A stretch of DNA of 64,000 nt from Anaerococcus sp. Marseille-Q5996 (GCF_946893725.1 NZ_CAMPPE010000004.1:124001-188000); one strand, 5' to 3'. Shown: positions 42,292 through 53,800, numbered from the stretch's first letter. Numbers and translations are program-made. Notes: generated from the letters alone by a model not told the origin.

Positions 42292-42810
42292 ATGACTAAT
42301 CCAATAGTTACATTTGAAATAGAAAATGGAGATATAATTAAAGCTGAATTATATCCTGAAATAGCACCAAACACTGTAAATAACTTTATTTCACTCATAA
42401 ACCAAGGATTTTATGATGGACTTATTTTTCATAGAGTCATAAAAGGCTTTATGATTCAAGGGGGTGACCCTGAAGGAACTGGTATGGGTGGACCAGGTTA
42501 TGGAATTAAAGGTGAATTTGCTTCAAATGGCTTTAAAAATGATTTAGCCCATGAAGCTGGAGTTTTATCAATGGCAAGATCTATGATGCCAAACTCTGCT
42601 GGTAGCCAATTTTTTATAATGCACAAAGACAGCCCACACTTAGATGGTGACTATGCTGCTTTTGGTAAAGTTACAGAAGGTATGGATGTGGTAGATAAAA
42701 TTGCAGAAAGTAAAACTGATAGATCTGATAGACCAGTAGATGAAGTAAAAATAAAAAAAGTAACAGTAGATACTTTTGATCAAGACTATCCAGAACCAGA
42801 AAAAATGTAA
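42292..42810 (+). CDS. Cyclophilin-type peptidyl-prolyl cis-trans isomerase
   Basis: Cytoplasmic PPIase of 172 residues. The cyclophilin core is plain: GLIFHRVIKGFMIQGGDPEGTGMGGPGYGIKGE, LSMARSMMPNSAGSQFFIMHKDSPHLDGDYAAFGKV. The catalytic Arg of FHRVIKGFMIQGGD is present. The start at 42292 (MTNPIVTFEIENGD) is set by an AAGAGGTAA RBS; an upstream in-frame start at 42265 would include that RBS. It ends in a strong terminator. Confidence 0.95.
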   Translation: MTNPIVTFEIENGDIIKAELYPEIAPNTVNNFISLINQGFYDGLIFHRVIKGFMIQGGDPEGTGMGGPGYGIKGEFASNGFKNDLAHEAGVLSMARSMMPNSAGSQFFIMHKDSPHLDGDYAAFGKVTEGMDVVDKIAESKTDRSDRPVDEVKIKKVTVDTFDQDYPEPEKM

Positions 42811-42816
42811 ATTATA

Positions 42817-42857
42817 AAAAAAGATGCGAGTAGAAAATATCTACCGCATCTTTTTTA
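42817..42857. terminator. Bidirectional intrinsic terminator
   Basis: Stem AAAGATGCG...GTAGA / TCTAC...CGCATCTTT with one bulged base and a 5-nt loop; A-run and T-run flanks. It separates the cyclophilin gene from the convergent zinc-ribbon gene. Confidence 0.9.
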
Positions 42858-43103
42858 TTGGTCCAAAGGCTTGCCGCAATTTCTGCAAGTTTTTCTAAAG
42901 TAATCATTTCTTTTTATCTGGTGTTTGCAGTGGGGGCATTTAAAGAAAATTTTCTCAATTATAATTGTGATTATAAATATAAATAGAAAAATTATTATTG
43001 AATACCATGATAGCCTTCCCTTGTTTATCAAATCAAAGATTAAAATAGCAAGGCCAATAAAGCCTAAGATTAGATTTAATTGGCTAGCTTTTTTTAAATT
43101 CAC
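42855..43103 (-). CDS. Small membrane protein with C-terminal zinc ribbon (first of a pair)
   Basis: An 82-residue protein: two hydrophobic helices (LNLILGFIGLAILIFDLI and YSIIIFLFIFIITIIIEKIFF), then a cytoplasmic zinc ribbon with CPHCKHQIK ... CRNCGKP (two CxxC knuckles about 18 residues apart). RBS AGGAGC. It has the same plan as the upstream gene at 43130 and they are likely tandem paralogs. The function is unknown; zinc ribbons of this size usually bind zinc structurally. Confidence 0.8.
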   Translation of the reverse strand: MNLKKASQLNLILGFIGLAILIFDLINKGRLSWYSIIIFLFIFIITIIIEKIFFKCPHCKHQIKRNDYFRKTCRNCGKPLDQ

Positions 43104-43129
43104 TTATAGCTCCTTTATCAAAAATTAAT

Positions 43130-43384
43130 CTAAAATTTAGAAATATCTTTGCCACAGTGTGGGCAATATTTAGCTGGTTTTAGTAAATAATCATTAATTA
43201 GACTATTGCAATATGGACACTTATTGGCAGCAAAATACAATATAATACCAACAACAGCAAGTAATATAGCTAGAACTATATTCCAAGTGATACTTGTAGC
43301 AAAGGGATTATTAAAGGCGAAAATTAAAATCAAAGCCACAATCCATAAGGCTATAGATATTAGGTTATAGTGTTTTCTTTTCAT
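43130..43384 (-). CDS. Small membrane protein with C-terminal zinc ribbon (second of a pair)
   Basis: An 84-residue protein with two hydrophobic helices (LISIALWIVALILIFAF and WNIVLAILLAVVGIILYFAA) and a C-terminal zinc ribbon CPYCNSLIN ... CPHCGKDI. The layout copies that of the neighbour at 42855. It lies 9 nt after the FBPase gene, so both small genes are probably the 3' end of that operon. No known family was recognised beyond the generic zinc ribbon. Confidence 0.8.
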   Translation of the reverse strand: MKRKHYNLISIALWIVALILIFAFNNPFATSITWNIVLAILLAVVGIILYFAANKCPYCNSLINDYLLKPAKYCPHCGKDISKF

Positions 43385-43393
43385 TATTAACTC

Positions 43394-45292
43394 CTATAAA
43401 TTGTCATATCTTTCCAGTAATTCTTCTAAGACTTCTATTCTTTGCCTTATATTTTTGCCTTCATCAGTATCTTTAATCAGCATCCTAGGATGTAGGACTT
43501 CAATTTCTTTTATATTTGGCCTATATGAACTGGCTTCATCGGTTATTGATTGGTAATTATTATGTTCTGCTAAGGAAACTGCATGGGAATTGAAAACCAA
43601 GGTGTAGCCAGCAATTCCAGTTTTTTCTTGGTATGGTTTTGAAATACCACCGTCGATTACATAAACTTTTCCTTTGGCCTTTATAGGCAATTCACCTTTT
43701 TTAGTTTTTACTGGGACATGGCCGTTAACAATTCTTCTGCGGGCACCGGTTACTCCGAATTCATCCAAAATCATATCGGCAATTTCTTCTTCGTTGGATA
43801 ATTTGTAGTATGGATTGTAAATTTCTTTTCTTAAAGCCTCATCTTCGATAAAAATATTTTCAAAATACGAAAATTGGGATTTACCAAAGATAGGGGATTG
43901 TTTACCATAAAACAGATACCACATGATATCCAAGGATTTTTGATCATTATTATAAAATGCAGATCTAGCAATCTCATCAAACTTATCCATTAAAGCCTTG
44001 CCAGAATAATAATCACCCCATATTTCAACCTCCATTAGTGATCCATCGTCATTTAGTGGGATGCATCCATGGAATAATAGTGATCCATTTTCAATTTTAT
44101 AAATAGATCCGTTTTCATATAAGAGTTCTATATGGCGGTTAAGTTTTGTCCCGCGTTTAAAATCAAGAGCTAGGGCTTCAATTACAGCCTCTTCCATTTT
44201 AGTTAATTTTAGTGGGTCTTTTGGATCAACTGTCGGGAAATTACTATCTTTTAGATCTGCTCCCTTATATGTACTATTTTCAAAATCAATTATTTTTAAG
44301 AAATTCCTATCATCCATATTAAAATCAGGATTGCGTTCTATGAGTTTGCCATCAAGCTTATAACGAATAATTGATATTGCCTTAAACATTTTTGCAGCTA
44401 TTTCTGAACTAATATTGTCATAAAGATTTGTATCAAATATCCTTGGCATAAATAATTCGCAAGGATCATCCTTGTAGGTTATGATTGCAAATTCGTAAAG
44501 GGGTCTAAGATTTATACCATATCCATCTTCTAGCATATCAAAATTGTTATATGAAATTGCATTTGCAATACAAGCAGCAACTAGGGCCTTGTTGCCAGCT
44601 ACTGCACCCATCCATTCAACATCGTGGTTGCCCCATTGAATGTCAACATTTGGAAAAGTTAATAGCTCATCCATAATTATTTGTGGGGAAGGACCACGGT
44701 CGTAGATGTCTCCTACAACGTGAAGTTTATCAACACTTATCCTTTGGATCATGGTTGTGATTTTTATTATAAATTCTTCTGCGGCGTCGTATTTTACTAT
44801 ATTTTCTATTAATTGATCGTAGTATTCTTTTTTATTAAACTCCGAATCGTTGGTATATAAGAGTTCATCAACTATGTCGGTAAATAAATGACCAAATTTT
44901 TGCCTTACATAATTTTTGGCATACTTGGTTGAAACAAATCTAAACAAACTTATTAGCCTATGGATAGTTATGGTTAGATAGTTATCACTAAGCTCACCAT
45001 TTTCTTCCATTTGATGGAGGGCAGCTTTGGGATTATAAATTAGCTCGCAAAGCTTATCTTGTTCTTCTTTTAAAAGAGTATCTCCAAAATGAATGGAGGT
45101 TTTTTCCCTAATATTTCCCGAGGCTGATTTTAAAAGTTGCAAGAAAGCTTGGGCCTCACCGTGGACATCAGAAAAAAAGTATTCTGTGCCCTTTGGCAAG
45201 TATAACTTAGCATTTAGGGAGATTAGCTCGTTTCGAATGTCGGATTTGCTCGGATAATATTCCTTTAAGAGTTTAAAATAATTTTCTTCCAT
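43394..45292 (-). CDS. fbp: Fructose-1,6-bisphosphatase, class III
   Basis: Gluconeogenic phosphatase of the Firmicute-specific class III, which has a calcineurin-like metallophosphatase core. Metal motifs are FFSDVHGEAQAFLQLL (~43), VVGDIYDRGPSPQIIM (~197), WGNHDVEWMGAVAG (~225) and a late NGHVPVKTKKGELP (~520). Length of 632 residues is typical of the class. The ATG at 45292 (MEENYFKLLKEYYP) is set by the GAGGTGGG RBS; the in-frame ATG at 45304 would contain that RBS. It follows the membrane-protein gene at 45307 closely. Confidence 0.96.
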   Translation of the reverse strand: MEENYFKLLKEYYPSKSDIRNELISLNAKLYLPKGTEYFFSDVHGEAQAFLQLLKSASGNIREKTSIHFGDTLLKEEQDKLCELIYNPKAALHQMEENGELSDNYLTITIHRLISLFRFVSTKYAKNYVRQKFGHLFTDIVDELLYTNDSEFNKKEYYDQLIENIVKYDAAEEFIIKITTMIQRISVDKLHVVGDIYDRGPSPQIIMDELLTFPNVDIQWGNHDVEWMGAVAGNKALVAACIANAISYNNFDMLEDGYGINLRPLYEFAIITYKDDPCELFMPRIFDTNLYDNISSEIAAKMFKAISIIRYKLDGKLIERNPDFNMDDRNFLKIIDFENSTYKGADLKDSNFPTVDPKDPLKLTKMEEAVIEALALDFKRGTKLNRHIELLYENGSIYKIENGSLLFHGCIPLNDDGSLMEVEIWGDYYSGKALMDKFDEIARSAFYNNDQKSLDIMWYLFYGKQSPIFGKSQFSYFENIFIEDEALRKEIYNPYYKLSNEEEIADMILDEFGVTGARRRIVNGHVPVKTKKGELPIKAKGKVYVIDGGISKPYQEKTGIAGYTLVFNSHAVSLAEHNNYQSITDEASSYRPNIKEIEVLHPRMLIKDTDEGKNIRQRIEVLEELLERYDNL

Positions 45293-45306
45293 GACCCACC
45301 TCATTT

Positions 45307-46302
45307 TTATTTTTCTTCTTTGTTAATATCTTTAACTTTTATCCCAGTAAATTGGTCCTTATCAAAAACTTTCTCATCCTTTTCTTTTCTAATTTTATTT
45401 GCTTCATCCTCGCCGTATATTTCGCCATCTTTATCAGTATTTGCATATGATATTTTATTTGTCTTCGATTTTTTGACTTCTACTGGGCGAGAATTCTTAA
45501 TGGTGTTTTCATTATTTTTGTTATTTACAGATGATTTTTTGCTTTCAAAAACCACCTTACTATCTTTTTCTATTACTTTTCGTTCTGTTTTTTTGTCAGC
45601 TTTTGCAATTTCTTTTTCTTGTTTCTTTTCTTTACTATTATCAATAGTTTTTTTGACATCTTCGCTTTGACTTTCTTTTTTGTCTTCAGCTGGTCTATCT
45701 ACGATTTTTTGCTTATCTTTGTTATCTTTTATAACTTTAATTTCTCCAGTATTCTCCACCACATCGTTTATGCCAATTGCTTTTGATTCTAAGATTTGCT
45801 CATTATTATCACTATCTTCAAATTCTATAAAATCATTTGGATTTTCAATATTTGCAGTCATTGCTTCACTGGCTGGGTATTGGCCACGAGCTTTTGCAAT
45901 CAAACCTAGCATGGAATTTAAAACCAAAAGACCATTTAGGGCAAAAAATACAAATATCAGATTGGTTGTAAAACTTCTAAATGTTACAAAAACAAATCCA
46001 GTAATTGCAAGGAATAATAAGCCAAAAACAAAGTTTGATAGGTGGTAGTCTCCAGTTATACCTGCCTTATAAATGTGTCTGGTAATTATAAAATTTACTA
46101 CAAATAATAGGGCAAAGATAATTATAAATACTGGTTTTACAATACCTGCAGCTATTTCTTGAAAACCAAGTAAATCTAAAAATGACATTAATAAATTTGT
46201 ATCAACTAGGACTGTAAAAGCAATTCCTAACAAAAACATAATTGTAACAAGTGATCTAAAAAAACCTGTAATTACACTAAAAAATTTAACTGTATCTCTC
46301 AT
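45307..46302 (-). CDS. Membrane protein with long charged C-terminal tail, unknown function
   Basis: The first ~140 residues hold four hydrophobic helices (for example LVTIMFLLGIAFTVLVDT, FIIIFALLFVVNFIITRHIY, FVFGLLFLAITGFVFVTF, NLIFVFFALNGLLVLNSML). The remaining ~190 residues are a Lys/Glu/Asp/Ser-rich, probably disordered cytoplasmic tail with repeated KKE and KxxxK runs. The family is not recognised. RBS GGAGG precedes the ATG. It is the first gene of the operon with fbp and the two small zinc-ribbon proteins. An anchoring or scaffold role is possible but is only inference. Confidence 0.75.
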   Translation of the reverse strand: MRDTVKFFSVITGFFRSLVTIMFLLGIAFTVLVDTNLLMSFLDLLGFQEIAAGIVKPVFIIIFALLFVVNFIITRHIYKAGITGDYHLSNFVFGLLFLAITGFVFVTFRSFTTNLIFVFFALNGLLVLNSMLGLIAKARGQYPASEAMTANIENPNDFIEFEDSDNNEQILESKAIGINDVVENTGEIKVIKDNKDKQKIVDRPAEDKKESQSEDVKKTIDNSKEKKQEKEIAKADKKTERKVIEKDSKVVFESKKSSVNNKNNENTIKNSRPVEVKKSKTNKISYANTDKDGEIYGEDEANKIRKEKDEKVFDKDQFTGIKVKDINKEEK

Positions 46303-46411
46303 ACTTCCTCCGTTGGTCTAATTATAACACAAATAGGGACTTATTTATAAGGAAAATTAACTCGCAAAAACTAGAAATAATTCGTATAGTAATAGTAAAG
46401 TGAGGTAATTT

Positions 46412-46918
46412 ATGGATTTTTATGAAGTTTTAGGAAAAAGAGTTTCTACAAGAAAATTTTCTGATGAAAAAGTATCTGATAAAGACATTGAAAAACTAAT
46501 AGATGCAGCCAATAAAGCCCCAATTGGCATGGGAACTTACGATGAGTGCAGGTTGACTGTTATAAGGGATAAGTCTCTTATAGAAGAAATTAGCAAAGAG
46601 TATATGAAGAAAATGGACAAAAAATCTGATCCACTCTTTGATGCACCTTTATTAATTGTTTTTTCATCAAGCAAAGAGAATGATTTAAGATTTCAAGATG
46701 CTGGATGTGTTTTAGAAAACATATCACTTGCTGCAACAAGTTTAAATCTTGGTTCTTGCTATATCAGAGGGACCTTCCACAATCTTGGCAAGGATGGAGC
46801 ATATATAGAAAAATTAAATCTAGATGATGGTTTTTCACCAGTAGCAGGCATTGTTATAGGCCATACGGAAGCTGAGCTAACGGGCAAGGAACATAACATT
46901 CCTACAAATTTCATTTAA
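46412..46918 (+). CDS. Nitroreductase-family flavoprotein
   Basis: FMN-dependent NAD(P)H oxidoreductase fold. The opening FYEVLGKRVSTRKFSDEKVSDKDIEKLIDAANKAPIGMG is the family signature with the FMN-phosphate RxSTRxF element; LENISLAATSLNLGSCYIRG (~107) and the PVAGIVIGHTEAE segment complete it. At 168 residues it is on the short side. RBS GTGAGG. It is a single-gene unit directly upstream of the rpoB promoter. Physiological substrate unknown. Confidence 0.9.
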   Translation: MDFYEVLGKRVSTRKFSDEKVSDKDIEKLIDAANKAPIGMGTYDECRLTVIRDKSLIEEISKEYMKKMDKKSDPLFDAPLLIVFSSSKENDLRFQDAGCVLENISLAATSLNLGSCYIRGTFHNLGKDGAYIEKLNLDDGFSPVAGIVIGHTEAELTGKEHNIPTNFI

Positions 46919-46942
46919 GTATAGAAAACTATAAAAAAATAT

Positions 46943-46972
46943 TTGACAGAACCTAGTTTGGTATAGTATAAT
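46943..46972 (+). promoter_or_regulatory. Sigma-A promoter of rpoBC
   Basis: TTGACA (46943-46948), 18-nt spacer, TATAAT (46967-46972). It gives a leader of about 105 nt before the rpoB ATG at 47084. Confidence 0.85.
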
Positions 46973-47019
46973 TAAGCATTGCTAGAAATCTATTCAGTAA
47001 AGATTTTTATTCGTTCATT

Positions 47020-47062
47020 AGGCTAAGATATTTGTGTATTTTTAGCCTTTTGTGTTTTTATA
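47020..47062 (+). promoter_or_regulatory. Hairpin with T-rich 3' side in the rpoB leader
   Basis: AGGCTAA (from about 47020) pairs with TTAGCCT (to about 47050) across a ~17-nt loop, and TTTTGTGTTTTT follows. It resembles a weak terminator placed between the promoter and rpoB and could act as an attenuator. Confidence 0.4.
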
Positions 47063-47083
47063 AAGATAAGGAGTTTTTAATTA

Positions 47084-50000
47084 ATGGCCCAATATCACAA
47101 CGAGATGTTTGGAAGAACTGAAAGAGTGAGTTTTTCTAAATTCCCTCAAGTCTTAGATCTACCTAATTTGCTAAAAGTTCAAAAAGATTCATACGAGTGG
47201 TTCCTAAAAGAAGGTCTTGGAGAAATTTTAGAAGATATTTCCCCAATTGAAGATTATAATGGAAATTTGATTCTTGAATTTGTTGGATACGAATTTGATG
47301 AAGAAACAAAATACACTGTCCAAGAAACAAAATACAAGGATACAACTTATTCTAGAGACCTTAAAGTTAAGGCTAGACTTATAAATAAGGAAACTGAAGA
47401 AGTAAAAGAACAAGAAGTTTTCATGGGAGATTTCCCAATGATGACAGATTCTGCAACTTTTGTAATAAACGGTGCAGAAAGGGTAATTGTAAGCCAGCTT
47501 GTTCGTTCTCCAGGAGTTTACTATGCAGAAGAAACTGATAAAGCTGGGGACAAATTATATTCTTCAACTGTAATCCCAAATAGAGGAGCATGGATTGAGT
47601 TTGATACAGATGCAAGCCATACAGTAAATGTGCGTCTTGACAGAACTCGTAAACTTCCAGCTACTACTCTAGTACGTGCACTTTTATTTGAAACTGATGA
47701 TGAAATTATAAATGCACTTGGAGATACAAAACACCTTAGAACAACTCTTGAAAAAGAAAATTCTGAGACTAGTGAAGAAGCTTTAATTGAAATTTATAAA
47801 AAATTAAAACCAGGAGACCCTGCAAGTTTAGAGTCTTCTCAAAATCTTATCAATAACCTTCTATTCGACGATAGAAGATACGATTTGGCAAAAGTTGGTA
47901 GATATAAATACAATATAAAACTAGCTTTATGGCCAAGAATTGAAGGAAGAGTTGCAGCAGCAGATGTTATCGATGGCGAAACAGGAGAGCTTTTTGTAAA
48001 AGAAGGCGATAAAATCGACCACGAAACAGCTATTGCAATCGAAAATGCAGGTATAAACTCTGTTGATATTAAAAAATTAAATAATGATGGTGAAGACCAA
48101 GTACTTAGAATAGTTGGTAACCACTTTGTAGATATAAGATCATTTGAAGAACTAGATGGTGTAGACTATGACATAGATGAATTCTCAGAAAAAGTTTACT
48201 ACCCAGTTATGAGAGAAATTCTTGACCAATACGACAATGCTGAAGAAATTTTAAATGCAATGAATGCTCGTAAAAAAGAATTATCTCCAAAAAATGTTAC
48301 AAAAGCAGACCTACTTGCAATTGTAAACTACCAATTTAACTTATTTGAAGGCATTGGTGAAGTTGATGACATCGACCACCTTGGTAACCGCCGTGTAAGA
48401 GGTGTTGGAGAATTATTACAAAACCAATTTAGAGTTGGTCTTGCAAGAATGGAAAGAGTTGTACGTGAAAGAATGACAACCCAAGACCCAGACCTTGCAA
48501 CTCCTCAAGGACTTATCAATATCAAACCAGTAACTGCAGTTATAAAAGAATTCTTTGGTAGCTCACAGCTTTCACAATTTATGGACCAAACAAATCCTAT
48601 GAGTGAGCTAACACACAAAAGAAGACTATCAGCCCTAGGACCAGGTGGTCTATCAAGAGATAGGGCAGGGGTAGAAGTTCGTGACGTCCACGATTCTCAC
48701 TATGGTAGAATCTGTCCAATAGAAACTCCAGAAGGACCAAATATCGGACTTATCACATCCCTTACAACTTATGCTAGAATCAATAAATATGGATTCATCG
48801 AAACTCCATATAGGGTTGTAAAAGAAGGTGGAATTGTAACAGATGAGATAGACTACCTAACAGCAGATACAGAAGATAACTACATTATCGCCCAAGCCAA
48901 TGAGCCACTTGATGATGAAAATAGATTCGTCAACGAAAGAGTATCAGGTCGTGGTTTTAGGGGTGAAAATGATATTTACCCAAGAGAGAAAATCCAATAC
49001 ATGGACGTTTCTCCTCAACAGATCGTATCTGTAGGTGCATCACTAATCCCATTCTTAGAAAATGACGATAGTACTCGTGCACTAATGGGTGCTAACATGC
49101 AACGTCAGGCAGTTCCATTACTTAAAGCAGAAGCTCCAATTATTGCAACAGGTATCGAACACAGAGCAGCAAAAGACTCTGGAGTTTGTGTAGTATCAAG
49201 AAATGCTGGAGAAGTTGTTTATGTTGGTGATAACCAAATTAAAGTAAAAAGAGATTCTGATGGCGAAATTGACTCATACGAATTATTAAAATTTGAAAGA
49301 GCCAACCAAGGTACAACTATTAACCAAAGACCACTTGTTAGAAAAGGCGATAAAGTAGAAGCAAATGAAATTTTAGCAGACGGACCTTCTACACAAAATG
49401 GAGAACTTGCCCTTGGTAAAAATATCCTAATTGCCTTTACAACATGGGAAGGTTACAACTTCGAGGATGCTATGCTTCTTAACGAAGAACTAGTAATCGA
49501 TGATGTACTAACATCAGTTCATATAGAAGAGCACGAATGCGAAGCTCGTGAAACAAAACTTGGTGCTGAAGAAATCACAAAAGATATTCCAAATGTCGGT
49601 GAAGATATGAAGAAAAACCTTGATGAAAACGGGGTTATCAGAATCGGTGCTGAAGTAAAATCAGGCGACATCCTAGTAGGTAAAGTATCTCCAAAAGGAG
49701 AAACAGAACTATCACCAGAAGAAAGATTATTACGTGCAATCTTCGGTGAAAAAGCTCGTGAAGTGCGTGATACCAGCTTAAAAGTACCACACGGTGAGCA
49801 AGGTATCGTCGTAGATGTTAAAGAATACAACAAAAAAGATGGAGACGAATTATCTCCAGGTGTAAATAAAGTTATAAGAGTATATGTAGCTACAAAAAGA
49901 AAAATCATGGTTGGGGACAAAATGTGCGGTCGTCACGGAAACAAAGGGGTAGTATCAAGAATATTACCACGTGAAGATATGCCATTTTTACCAGATGGTA

Positions 50001-50875
50001 CACCAGTACAAATTTGTCTAAACCCACTTGGTATCCCAAGCCGTATGAACCTTGGACAAGTACTTGAAGTACACATGGGACTTGCTGCAAGAACAATGGG
50101 CTGGAAAGTTGCAACACCAGTATTTGATGGGGCAATGGATACAGAAATTGAAGATGCACTTGAAGAAGCAGCATTAAAAGCTCCATATATCAACAAAACA
50201 GGAAAAATTGAACTACGTGATGGTAGAACAGGCGAAAGCTTTGAAAACCCAGTAACTGTTGGGGTAATGTATATGCTAAAACTTCACCACATGGTAGAAG
50301 AAAAAATCCACGCTAGATCAATTGGACCATACTCACTTGTAACCCAACAACCACTTGGTGGTAAGGCACAATTTGGTGGACAAAGATTTGGGGAAATGGA
50401 AGTTTGGGCTCTAGAAGCCTATGGAGCTAGCCACACACTTCAAGAAATCCTAACTGTAAAATCAGATGATGTTACAGGTCGTGTTAAAACTTACGAAGCT
50501 ATCGTAAAAGGTGAAAATATCCCAGAACCAGGTACACCAGAATCATTTAAAGTACTTGTGAAAGAATTACAATCACTTGCCCTTGATGTAGAACTTCTAG
50601 ACCAAGAAGGAAGTGTAATTGAGCTAAAAGAAAATGTTGATGAACAAGATAGATTTAGCCAAGTAGATAAAATAGACGCATCAAAAATTAAATCCCAAAC
50701 CAGATCACTAACACAAAATTCAACTACTGAAACTTCAAATGTAGATGCTGACCAAGTAAGTGTCCCAGATGAAGAAAATGTAGAATCAAGCGATGAAATC
50801 CTTGTAGAAAATGAATTTGAAAGTTTATATGAAGAATCTGACAGCCAAGGATTTAGTATCGAAGAATTAGAATAG
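47084..50875 (+). CDS. rpoB: DNA-directed RNA polymerase beta subunit
   Basis: Catalytic core subunit of RNA polymerase. The rifampicin-pocket region [38 protein letters not shown] is wild-type-like at the usual resistance positions ([13 protein letters not shown]). Other core segments are [29 protein letters not shown], and [25 protein letters not shown]. At 1263 residues it is ~70 longer than Bacillus RpoB; much of this is a Ser/Glu/Asp-rich C-terminal tail after residue ~1195. Its own promoter lies upstream. rpoC follows 8 nt later. Confidence 0.99.
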   Translation: MAQYHNEMFGRTERVSFSKFPQVLDLPNLLKVQKDSYEWFLKEGLGEILEDISPIEDYNGNLILEFVGYEFDEETKYTVQETKYKDTTYSRDLKVKARLINKETEEVKEQEVFMGDFPMMTDSATFVINGAERVIVSQLVRSPGVYYAEETDKAGDKLYSSTVIPNRGAWIEFDTDASHTVNVRLDRTRKLPATTLVRALLFETDDEIINALGDTKHLRTTLEKENSETSEEALIEIYKKLKPGDPASLESSQNLINNLLFDDRRYDLAKVGRYKYNIKLALWPRIEGRVAAADVIDGETGELFVKEGDKIDHETAIAIENAGINSVDIKKLNNDGEDQVLRIVGNHFVDIRSFEELDGVDYDIDEFSEKVYYPVMREILDQYDNAEEILNAMNARKKELSPKNVTKADLLAIVNYQFNLFEGIGEVDDIDHLGNRRVRGVGELLQNQFRVGLARMERVVRERMTTQDPDLATPQGLINIKPVTAVIKEFFGSSQLSQFMDQTNPMSELTHKRRLSALGPGGLSRDRAGVEVRDVHDSHYGRICPIETPEGPNIGLITSLTTYARINKYGFIETPYRVVKEGGIVTDEIDYLTADTEDNYIIAQANEPLDDENRFVNERVSGRGFRGENDIYPREKIQYMDVSPQQIVSVGASLIPFLENDDSTRALMGANMQRQAVPLLKAEAPIIATGIEHRAAKDSGVCVVSRNAGEVVYVGDNQIKVKRDSDGEIDSYELLKFERANQGTTINQRPLVRKGDKVEANEILADGPSTQNGELALGKNILIAFTTWEGYNFEDAMLLNEELVIDDVLTSVHIEEHECEARETKLGAEEITKDIPNVGEDMKKNLDENGVIRIGAEVKSGDILVGKVSPKGETELSPEERLLRAIFGEKAREVRDTSLKVPHGEQGIVVDVKEYNKKDGDELSPGVNKVIRVYVATKRKIMVGDKMCGRHGNKGVVSRILPREDMPFLPDGTPVQICLNPLGIPSRMNLGQVLEVHMGLAARTMGWKVATPVFDGAMDTEIEDALEEAALKAPYINKTGKIELRDGRTGESFENPVTVGVMYMLKLHHMVEEKIHARSIGPYSLVTQQPLGGKAQFGGQRFGEMEVWALEAYGASHTLQEILTVKSDDVTGRVKTYEAIVKGENIPEPGTPESFKVLVKELQSLALDVELLDQEGSVIELKENVDEQDRFSQVDKIDASKIKSQTRSLTQNSTTETSNVDADQVSVPDEENVESSDEILVENEFESLYEESDSQGFSIEELE

Positions 50876-50883
50876 GGAGATTT

Positions 50884-53800
50884 ATGAGCGAATTAACACA
50901 ATTTGACGGGATGAGGATGAAAATCGCATCCCCTGAAAAAATCAGATCCTGGTCTCATGGTGAAGTAAAAAAACCTGAGACAATAAATTATAGAACCCTT
51001 AAACCAGAAAAAGATGGTCTATTTTGTGAAAAAATCTTTGGACCAACCAAAGACTACGAATGTTCTTGTGGAAAATACAAGAGAATTAGATATAAAGGCG
51101 TAGTTTGTGAAAAATGTGGTGTTGAAGTTACAAAAGCAAAAGTACGTCGTGAAAGAATGGGCCACATCGAACTTGCTGCTCCAGTATCACATATTTGGTA
51201 CTTTAAAGGTATCCCATCAAAAATGGGTCTACTTTTAGACATGAGCCCAAGAATCCTTGAAAAAATTCTTTACTTTGCATCATATGTAGTTATAAATCCT
51301 GGAGAATCTGGATTTGCTTTTAAGGAAGAAATTTCAGAAACTCAATACCAAGAAGCAATCGAACTACATCCAGATGACCTAGAGTTTAGGGCAGCTATGG
51401 GTGCAGAAGCTGTAAAAGAACTACTTGCTAGCATTGATTTAGAAAAAGAATACGAATTACTTTTAAAAGAATTAGAAGAATCAACAGGTCAAAAGAAAGT
51501 AAGAATTTCAAGACGTCTTGAAGTTGTAGATGCCTTTATGACATCAGGCAACCGTCCAGAATGGATGATCTTAGATGTACTTCCAGTTATGCCACCAGAA
51601 CTAAGACCAATGGTACAACTTGAAGGTGGTAGATTTGCCACTTCTGACTTAAACGACCTTTATAGACGTGTAATCAACAGAAATAACAGACTAAAAAGAC
51701 TTTTAGATATTGGAGCACCAGAAATTATAGTTCGTAACGAAAAAAGAATGCTTCAAGAAGCTGTCGATGCCCTAATTGACAATGGTCGTCGTGGTCGTGC
51801 TGTAACTGGTGCATCAAATAGAAATATGAAATCACTTTCTGATTTACTAAAAGGTAAGTCAGGTAGATTTAGACAAAACTTACTTGGTAAACGTGTAGAC
51901 TACTCAGGGCGTTCAGTAATCGTAGTAGGTCCAGATCTTAAATTTAACCAATGTGGTCTGCCTCAAGAAATGGCCCTAGAATTATTTAAGCCATTTATAA
52001 TGAATAAGGTAGTAGACCGTGGTATGGCCCATAACTTAAAATCTGCTAAAAAAATGGTAGAAAAAAAGGATCCAAGAGTTTATGATGTCCTTGAAGAAGT
52101 TATAAAAGACCATCCAGTTTTACTAAACCGTGCTCCGACACTTCACAGACTTGGTATCCAATCATTTGAACCAGTACTTGTAGAAGGTAAGGCAATCAAG
52201 CTTCACCCACTTGCATGTAACGCATTTAACGCTGACTTTGATGGGGACCAAATGGCTATCCACTTACCGCTATCAAATGAAGCACAAATTGAAGCGAGAC
52301 TTTTAATGATGTCTACAAACAACATCCTTGGTCTAAAAGATGGTAAACCAATCACATCTCCTTCCCAAGATATGGTGCTAGGTGCATATTACCTAACAAC
52401 TATTAAAGAAGGTGCAAAAGGCGAGGGTATGGTATTTGAATCTACAAATGAGATGAAAAAAGCCTTGCTTGCAGGAGATGTAGAATACCAATCAAGAGTA
52501 AGTGTTAGAATAAAACACTCACCAGAAGATCCTGGTAAAATTGTTGAGTCATCAGTAGGTAGATTTATCTATAATGAAGGTATTCCACAAGATTTAGGAT
52601 ATGTAAATAGAAAAGAAGATCCATATTCACTAGAAATCAACCAAGTAGCAGACTCTGGAGTATTAAAAGACATAGTAGATAGATGTTTTAGAAGACATGG
52701 AAACATCAAAACAGCAGAAGTACTTGACTATATCAAACAAACAGGATATAGATATTCAACCCTTTCAGGTCTAACTGTATCTATGGCCGATGTTACAATT
52801 CCAAAAGAAAAATGGGATATCATATCAGAAGCTGATGCTGAAGTAGATAATTACGAAAAACTTTATAGACGTGGTCTAATCACAGATGAAGAAAGATATG
52901 AAAAAGTTATCGATATTTGGAGAGAAACTACAGATAAGGTAACTGAAGCCCTACTAACTGACCTTCGTGATGATAACAATATCAAAATATTTGCAGACTC
53001 TGGTGCCCGTGGTTCTACAAACCAAATCAGGCAGCTAGGCGGAATGCGTGGTCTGATGAGTCAGGCAGATGGTAAAACTATCGAGATTCCAGTAAAAGCT
53101 AACTTCCGTGAAGGACTTTCTGTACAAGAATACTTTATTTCATCCCACGGTTCTCGTAAGGGTCTTACAGATACAGCCCTTAGAACTGCCGACTCAGGAT
53201 ACCTAACCCGTCGTATGGTAGACATTTCTCAAGATGTAATTGTTACAGAAGATGATTGCCATACAAATGGATATGTTGAAGCTTATGAATTTAAAGATGG
53301 AAACGAATTAATTGAAAATCTTTATACCCGTATTGTAGGACGTACATCATTTGAAGACATCAAAGATGAAAACGGAGAAATATTAGCGGCAAAAGATGAG
53401 CTAATTGATGAAGATACAGCAGAAAAAATTGTTGCAGCTGGAGTTAAAAAAGTAAAATTACGTTCAGTACTAGAATGTAGGGCAAAACAAGGTGTTTGTG
53501 CGGCATGCTATGGACGTAACCTTGCAACTGGTAAACCAGTAAATATTGGTGAAGCAGTAGGTATTATCGCTGCCCAATCAATAGGAGAGCCGGGTACACA
53601 GCTTACAATGAGAACCTTCCACTCTGGTGGTATCGCAGGTGTAGGAATTACATCAGGTCTTCCAAGGGTAGAAGAGTTATTCGAAGCACGTAAACCAAAA
53701 GGTCTTGCATACATTGCAGAAAATAGCGGAACAGTAACCCTTATCCAAAACGAAAAGAAAACAGACGTAGAAATCGAATCAGAAGATGGATACGTACAAA

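Noticed and set aside
45320-46048. Two Ser/Phe-rich plus-strand open frames opposite the charged-tail membrane protein
   Set aside because: Reverse reading of Lys/Glu-rich codons gives Ser/Phe/Leu-rich frames; no RBS and the minus-strand gene fits the operon.
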